Below are positions 58,907 to 64,000 of a DNA stretch of 64,000 bases, piece after piece. Location of the stretch: contig NZ_JABFVK010000008.1 in NCBI RefSeq assembly GCF_013362815.1, positions 1 to 64,000 on the forward strand, given 5' to 3'. The translations under genes and the position numbers were made by a program. How positions within the stretch are numbered: the first letter of the stretch is position 1; every line of letters begins with the position of its first letter. Below the pieces are notes generated by a model. It was not told the DNA's origin, did not search any database, and was given only the letters and a program-made list of their open reading frames with translations. The DNA comes from Hamadaea sp. (GTDB lineage Bacteria; Actinomycetota; Actinomycetes; Mycobacteriales; Micromonosporaceae).

Positions 58907-61549
58907 TCACGTCCGGCCGACTCGGGGGCGTGGCAGGATCGGCGGGCGCTGGATGGTCTCGCGGGCCTCGTTCTCCGACATCGGGTCGCCCAGCGCGGCG
59001 AACAACGCCGCCGCCCGGATCAGCTCGGTACGCGCGGGGCCGGCGTCGCCGAACCGGTAGAGCAGCTCGCCCCGGACCTGGTGGACCCGGGCCAGCAGCC
59101 CTCGGTGGATCTTGTCGTCCTCCCGGTTGAGCGACTCGGTGTCGCTGCGCAGCCGATCCACGAGTTGCTCGGCGACCCCGAGCAGGCCGGCCGCCCCGAA
59201 CGCGCGGGCGAGCAGGCACCGCGCCCGGTGCTCGCCGCCCGGATAGCGCATCTGGCGATACCAGCGCAGGGCACTGGAGGCCCACTCGATCGCCAGGTCG
59301 ATCTCCCGCCGGGCGGTCGCGTCGTCGCCCTTGCCTGCGGAGTGCCGGGCGTGGTGGAGGTGCAGCTCGGCGGTGCGTACGGCGACGAAGGCGGTCCGGG
59401 CGACGCTGTCCGCGCCCAGCTGAGCAGCCGCCTCCAGATGCGACAGCGCAGTCTTCCATTCGCGGCCGCGCCCGGCGGAGTCGGCGTACGCGAGCCGGGC
59501 GTAGAACCGGCCGCCCGTGTCCAGTGTGCCGTCGAGCAGCCGATCGTGCACCCAGTAGGGACACTCGACGTGATGGTTGAAGGCGATCATGATCTCGGCG
59601 AGGTAGACCAACCCGTCGAGGCCGGCCGCGGTCGCCAGCCGCAGGCAGCGCTCGAGCTTCTCCCCGGCCAAGTCGTGCGACCCCGCCTGGATCAGCGTCT
59701 CGCTGAGAGCGAGCTGCATCTCGACGCGTACTCGGGGGTCGTCGGTCTGCGGGTCCGAGTCGAGCGCGTTGTCGAACTCCGCGTCGGCGTCGTCGTAGCG
59801 CCCGACGGCGGCATAGAACCGGCCCATCGCGGTATGCGCGGCCGACCGAGCCCGGGCCGCCCGGGTGACGCCCGCCGCGACGACGGCGCTGCGGTACGCG
59901 TCCATGGTGGACTCGTAGTCGAGCCCGGGCGGCGTCGCCCCGCCGAGGAGCTCAGCGAGCCGCCAGCACAGCGTGCGACGGTGACTCAGGTACGCCACCT
60001 GCACCTGATGCAGCAGGTTGTCGTACTCGGCGGCGACCCAGCCGGGGACGTCCTCGGCGATACGCCGGGCGAGTTGCTCGTCCGCCACGACACCGGCCGG
60101 TCCGGCGACCGGTTCGGCGGGTGTCACCAAGGTCAGCACCGCAGCGATGAGCGCCTGGTACGCCCGATCGGCGTCGGCGACCGCGGCCTCCCGGCGAGCG
60201 GCCGGGAGATCGTTGGCGTTGTGCTGGGCGAACAGCCAGATCAGCGGGTGCATCGTGTACCGGGCGACGTGGGGGCGGGCGTTGCCGGGCGGCACCTCCA
60301 GCATCTGTGCGGCGACCAGGCGGTCGGCCAACGCCTCCGCCTCGCCCGCGCGTACGCCGAGCAGCGGCATCAGGATCCAGGGGGAGAACGACTTCGACGG
60401 CAGCAACGCCAAGTACATCAGGGCCTGTTGCTCGGCCGGGAGCAGCCGGTCGAACTCGGTCTGCAGGATCGCCCGCACGGGACGGCCGGGCTGCTCCAGC
60501 CGCGACAGCCGGGTCGCCGGCTCGCGGAGATAGGTCGACACCGCGCAGATGTCGGTGTCCTCGGCGGCGATGCGCTCGGCGGCCGACCGGATCGCGACCG
60601 GAAGGCGGCCGCACTGGTCGACGATCTCCGCCGCGCACTCCGGCCGATCGAGATCGTCGGTATGCGACATGACCCGGAAGATCTCCAGCGCTTCCGGCGC
60701 GGTCGGGACGTCGACCAGCATGGACGGCGTCGCCTGCATCTCCGGGTCGGTGGTGAGATCGCGGCGGCTCGTCACGATCACCGCGTTCGCCGGGTCGGTC
60801 GGCAGGATCATCTTGACCTGGTCGGCGGTGCGGGCGGCGTCGAAGACGAACAACAGCCGCTTGTGCGCCGCGTGCGAGCGGAACGCCATCGTCCGGCCGC
60901 GCGGATCGGCCGGAATGTGCTGCTCCGACCAGCCGAGCTGCAACAACATGTCGCGCAGCACGTCGCCCGGCGGCCGGGCGGTCCCGGCGGTGCCGAGGTC
61001 GACCGCGATGACGCCGTCCGGATAGCGGGGGGCCAACCGGGCGGCCAGCTCGCGGGCGATCGCGCTCTTGCCGACGCCGGGCTGACCGTGCAGGTAGATG
61101 GTCACGCACCCGATCGCCGGCGGTTCTGCGCCCGGCGTACGCAGAGCGCGCTGGCGGTCGTGCGACTCGACGAGCCGCCGCAACTCCGCCTCGCGACCGG
61201 TGAACAGCTCGGTGCCGGGGCTGACTCCGTGGGCGTTGCGCCGGCGTCGCCCGGCCCGGCGTTGGCCGCCGACGCTGGTGGGCCAGTCGCCGCTCTCGTC
61301 CCGCCGCTCGGCCGTCGCCGTCGAACCCGTGTCCGTCAGCAGCAGGGCCACGCCGCTGAGCACGCCGACGACCATCAGCACGAGAATCCGGAGACCCGCC
61401 GAGATGTCCTCGTAGACCAGGCCCAGAACCGTGCTGATGACGCTCGCGATCACAGCGAGCGGAACGCGCCACGGCCGCAGCTTGCGGCGTACCCGGCGAA
61501 GTGTGCGCCGCCAGCCGGGCAGGGGACGGCCATAGGCTCCGGCGGTCAT
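58907..61549 (-). CDS. Membrane-anchored STAND (NB-ARC) ATPase with helical repeats
   Basis: Protein of 880 residues. Two membrane helices at about 29-46 and 53-71, with a basic flank (RRTLRRVRRKLRPWR), anchor it. The NB-ARC unit follows: P-loop HGQPGVGKSA (154-163), Walker B RLLFVFDAA, the sensor VIVTSRRDL and a degenerate GLPLA motif (CGRLPVAIRSA). The C-terminal 400 residues are TPR-like helical repeats (HTAMGRFYAAVGRYDDADAE, VRGELLYRFGDAGPARTELI). STAND proteins act as ligand-triggered oligomeric switches. No effector domain such as nuclease or TIR is present, so output is unknown. The gene starts 67 bases after a related STAND gene ends, on the same strand. Confidence 0.85.
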   Translation of the reverse strand: MTAGAYGRPLPGWRRTLRRVRRKLRPWRVPLAVIASVISTVLGLVYEDISAGLRILVLMVVGVLSGVALLLTDTGSTATAERRDESGDWPTSVGGQRRAGRRRRNAHGVSPGTELFTGREAELRRLVESHDRQRALRTPGAEPPAIGCVTIYLHGQPGVGKSAIARELAARLAPRYPDGVIAVDLGTAGTARPPGDVLRDMLLQLGWSEQHIPADPRGRTMAFRSHAAHKRLLFVFDAARTADQVKMILPTDPANAVIVTSRRDLTTDPEMQATPSMLVDVPTAPEALEIFRVMSHTDDLDRPECAAEIVDQCGRLPVAIRSAAERIAAEDTDICAVSTYLREPATRLSRLEQPGRPVRAILQTEFDRLLPAEQQALMYLALLPSKSFSPWILMPLLGVRAGEAEALADRLVAAQMLEVPPGNARPHVARYTMHPLIWLFAQHNANDLPAARREAAVADADRAYQALIAAVLTLVTPAEPVAGPAGVVADEQLARRIAEDVPGWVAAEYDNLLHQVQVAYLSHRRTLCWRLAELLGGATPPGLDYESTMDAYRSAVVAAGVTRAARARSAAHTAMGRFYAAVGRYDDADAEFDNALDSDPQTDDPRVRVEMQLALSETLIQAGSHDLAGEKLERCLRLATAAGLDGLVYLAEIMIAFNHHVECPYWVHDRLLDGTLDTGGRFYARLAYADSAGRGREWKTALSHLEAAAQLGADSVARTAFVAVRTAELHLHHARHSAGKGDDATARREIDLAIEWASSALRWYRQMRYPGGEHRARCLLARAFGAAGLLGVAEQLVDRLRSDTESLNREDDKIHRGLLARVHQVRGELLYRFGDAGPARTELIRAAALFAALGDPMSENEARETIQRPPILPRPRVGRT

Positions 61550-61616
61550 GCGAGCACCATCCTGCGGCCGGTGCTCGCAGGCGGACTGGGCCAGCTGATG
61601 ACCGTCCCCGGGCCGG

Positions 61617-64000
61617 TCATGCGAGCGCCTTCGGGGTGTCGGGCAGGACCGTTCCGCTCCGGCGTACCAGCCAGGGCGGGCGGCTGCCCTCCAACTCGCG
61701 CAGGGCCGACTGCGTACGGGCGGCCGCAGCCTGATCCTTGAGCCGCTCGAACACGGTCAGCGCAGCCTCCATCATGGACAGTGCGTCCTCCGACCGGCCG
61801 TCCTCGGTGGCGTACGCCCGGCCCAGCCAGTACGCGGTGTCGGCCTCGATCCAGCGGTCACCGCAGCGCTCGAACGTCTGCAGCGCCTCCTCCAGGATCG
61901 GCACAGCGCGATCGAACGCTCCCTCCAGGAAATACGCGCGGCCCGTCAACTCCCGGCAATGTCCGCTGCCGTACCGGTGGATCAGCGCGGTGAAGCCCTT
62001 CAAGGCGCTCGCGGCCAGCCCGCGAGCCGCGTCGAACTCCCGCCGCGCGAGCGCGACCTCGGCCCGCTGATAGCGGATCCACGGCCGCCAGAGACCCTGC
62101 TCCAGCTCCTCGTTCCCGCTGAGCGCGTCGGCCTGCCCGAGCACCGCCTCGGCCTCCGCGAGGTGCCCGCCAGCGGTCAACGCCATGCCGTACGCCCACA
62201 GCGCGCCGGGTCGCCGCCGAGCTTCACGGGGAGTCTCGTCACAGAGCCGGACGGCGAGCTCGCCCGCGTCGAGGGCGGCGGCCGTCTTGCCGTCGAGGGC
62301 GTACGCGACGGTCAGCTCCCGGAGGATGCGAATGCGCTCGGGGTAATCGTGCGGGAACTGCGTCTCGGCGATCTGGCGGGCCAGCAGCAGCTTCTCGATC
62401 GCCGCAGTCGTCTGCCGCAGCCGCCATCGCACGCGGCCCTGAATCCGCAGCGACCGCATCCGGGTGGAGGCGAGGGTGCTGCGCTCGGCGGCCACCGCGT
62501 ACGCGAGGGCGTCGTCGATCCAGCCGAGCTCGGCGAACACCTCGGCCAGGGCGACCTCGGCTAGCCGCTCGTCGGCCGTCGCGGTGTCGAGATCGGCGGC
62601 CCCGCGTTCGGCCGCCTTGCGGCGTTCCTGCGCCAGCTGGAGGTTCTCCCGAGCAGCGGCCAGCGCCTCGTCGAGGTGACCGATGTCGAGCAGGTGATAG
62701 ACGGTGAGCCGGGCGGCCCGCTCGGGCGACCGCTGAAGCCGGGCTCGATAGGTCTCGCTGTACGCCGCGATCGCCCGGGCGACCGCCGCACTGTCTACTT
62801 CGGACGGCAACAGGTGCCGGGCGTACGCCTTGACGTAGCCGGGCACGCGGTAGACGGTGACACCGGAGCGCTCGTCCACCCGCACCTCCGCGAAGCGTAC
62901 GCGAGTCAGCCGGTCGAGGATGCGGGCCGCGGTGACCTCGTCGACCTCGCCCTCGTCCGGGTACGCACCACCGGCGAGCGCGGCCAGCATCCACGGCGCG
63001 GCCCGCCGAGTGTCCAACAAGGACAGCAGCGCGAGACAACGGCGTTCCTGATCGGTCAGCAGCGCGCAAGCGAGGTTGAGCACCCCGAGGAAGGCCGGTC
63101 CAGTGCCCGCTTCCGGTGTCGGCACAGCGTCGTCGAGGAGCGCTTCTGCCTCACCGAAGGCGACGTCGAGGTCCCAGCTTCGGCGCGTACGCAGCACCGC
63201 ACCCGCCATCTGCAACGCGGCCGGGTAGCCGTCCGCGGCGGCCACGATCCGATCGGCGTGCCGCGGTTCCACTCCGTCAGCCGCGTCCCCGCCGAGCACG
63301 TGCAGGAGCCGCCCGGCCGCCTCGTCGGACAACGGCCGCACCGTTTCGGCGTACGCGTCGTCCAGGTCGCGCACCGCCGCCCGGGAGGTCACGATGGCCG
63401 CACAACGGCGACCGGCCGGCAGGAAACGGCGTACGTCCACTGAATCCGCGACGTTGTCGAGCACGACGAGCAGTTGGCGATGCGCGGTATGGCGCCGATA
63501 CCAGCGGTCGAACTCGCCCTCGGCCGGCGCTTCGGCGGCGGCCTCGGACAACGCGCGGGCCAGGTACATCCGCGCGTAGTCGTCGCCGTCGGGACGCTGG
63601 GTGTCGAACCGGACCAGGATCTGGCCGTCGGCGAAGTGGGGCGCGACGAGATGGGCCACCGTCACGGCGAGAGCCGTCTTGCCCACGCCTTCGTCGCCGG
63701 TGAGCACGACGATCGGCGGCTCGCCGGTCGGGCGGTCCGGGCGGAGCAGCGCGCAGATCCGGGCGAGCTCGGCCTCCCGGCCCACGAGCAGGCCGGGCGG
63801 CGGCGGCAGATCGGCCGGGACCAGGTACGCCGGACGCCGCCGCCAGGCGAGCCGGAACCGCCCGGTGGTCCGGCGGTTGAGCAGTCCCTGCGTGATCAGT
63901 CCGATGAGGATGCCGAACAGCAGGACGAGCAGCGTCTCCATGGCGGCCGTCGGCGAGGCGAACAGGCCGATCGGCACCACGGAGGACAGCAGGATCGCGA
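61617..64000 (-). CDS. Second membrane-anchored STAND ATPase (5' end beyond window)
   Basis: At least 794 codons, open to the right edge. The last visible residues before GTG 63980 are hydrophobic (AILLSSVVPIGLF), so a first membrane helix is cut off and the real start lies outside; a second helix is LLVLLFGILIGLITQGLL. Then come VGREAELARI, P-loop TGDEGVGKTAL, Walker B RQLLVVLDN, sensor AAIVTSRA and TPR-like repeats to the end (LGRAYATEDGRSEDALSMME). Same layout as the neighbour at 58907-61549, but the sequences are only loosely alike, so this is an old duplication or a functional pair. Confidence 0.85.
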   Translation of the reverse strand, partial: AILLSSVVPIGLFASPTAAMETLLVLLFGILIGLITQGLLNRRTTGRFRLAWRRRPAYLVPADLPPPPGLLVGREAELARICALLRPDRPTGEPPIVVLTGDEGVGKTALAVTVAHLVAPHFADGQILVRFDTQRPDGDDYARMYLARALSEAAAEAPAEGEFDRWYRRHTAHRQLLVVLDNVADSVDVRRFLPAGRRCAAIVTSRAAVRDLDDAYAETVRPLSDEAAGRLLHVLGGDAADGVEPRHADRIVAAADGYPAALQMAGAVLRTRRSWDLDVAFGEAEALLDDAVPTPEAGTGPAFLGVLNLACALLTDQERRCLALLSLLDTRRAAPWMLAALAGGAYPDEGEVDEVTAARILDRLTRVRFAEVRVDERSGVTVYRVPGYVKAYARHLLPSEVDSAAVARAIAAYSETYRARLQRSPERAARLTVYHLLDIGHLDEALAAARENLQLAQERRKAAERGAADLDTATADERLAEVALAEVFAELGWIDDALAYAVAAERSTLASTRMRSLRIQGRVRWRLRQTTAAIEKLLLARQIAETQFPHDYPERIRILRELTVAYALDGKTAAALDAGELAVRLCDETPREARRRPGALWAYGMALTAGGHLAEAEAVLGQADALSGNEELEQGLWRPWIRYQRAEVALARREFDAARGLAASALKGFTALIHRYGSGHCRELTGRAYFLEGAFDRAVPILEEALQTFERCGDRWIEADTAYWLGRAYATEDGRSEDALSMMEAALTVFERLKDQAAAARTQSALRELEGSRPPWLVRRSGTVLPDTPKALA

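Noticed and set aside
57983-61741. A 1252-codon + strand frame over the LexA-like and STAND genes
   Set aside because: It is antisense to two well-supported genes and shows no domain or ribosome-binding site.
1-64000. tRNA, rRNA, CRISPR arrays, insertion sequences, prophage or attachment sites
   Set aside because: No cloverleaf-like sequence, regular spacer array, transposase, integrase or phage structural gene was seen by reading both strands.

Overview
The window is high-GC DNA from a filamentous actinobacterium, most likely of the Micromonosporaceae (Actinoplanes, Dactylosporangium or Catellatospora type). This placement is an inference. It rests on codon use, many GTG starts, numerous secreted hydrolases with carbohydrate-binding modules, NarL-type two-component systems, and a very frequent GTACGC/CGTACG word in all frames. 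I see no tRNA, rRNA, CRISPR array, transposase or phage gene, so this looks like ordinary chromosome rich in accessory metabolic genes.

Layout. 1-6.4 kb: a SulP transporter (cut by the left edge), two secreted peptidoglycan-binding peptidases, a ScyD/ScyE-like secreted protein and a very acidic tandem-repeat protein with an amphi-Trp head. 6.5-10.7 kb: a membrane protein with a Pro/Trp-rich head and a secreted subtilase. 10.9-18.9 kb: a beta-glucan utilisation locus (GH1 beta-glucosidase, giant multidomain glucanase, LacI repressor, two sugar ABC permeases) whose promoters all carry a GGAGAGCGCTCTCC operator. A fifth, near-identical operator precedes a GH64 beta-1,3-glucanase at 34.4 kb. 19-25.9 kb: an APH-like kinase, a DUF4143 ATPase, a GNAT protein, a two-component system and a multicopper oxidase. 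26-34.2 kb: a methionine aminopeptidase, then an amino-sugar module (BadF-type kinase, RpiR regulator, SIS protein, NgcEFG-like transporter, GH16-like enzyme with a chitin-binding module). 36-43 kb: DUF2071, a second two-component system, an esterase-like phytase-family protein, HxlR/DoxX with a deaminase remnant, and an intradiol dioxygenase. 43-54.7 kb: an RCK-TM-RCK ion-channel-like protein, an ECF sigma factor fused to a beta-propeller, DinB, an aldo/keto reductase, an LPXTG-like protein, a GH18 chitinase, NAD kinase and a third two-component operon. 54.8-64 kb: an ABC/FtsX exporter, a LexA-like repressor, and two adjacent membrane-anchored STAND ATPases, the second cut by the right edge.

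How it works together. The cell appears equipped to degrade fungal or algal wall polymers outside (GH16-like, GH64, GH18, a GH2/GH5-like barrel, subtilase), import the oligomers (two ABC systems) and process them inside (GH1 for glucans, kinase and SIS protein for amino sugars). LacI and RpiR act as local switches.

Two genome-style features stand out. Many single genes have a -10 box (TANNNT-like) exactly 6-7 nt before the start codon, so their transcripts should be leaderless. Several gene ends carry long perfect inverted repeats that fall into families, each present twice in the window. The strongest candidates for something little described are the sigma-propeller fusion, the paired membrane STAND ATPases next to a LexA-like gene without an SOS box, and the acidic amphi-Trp repeat protein.
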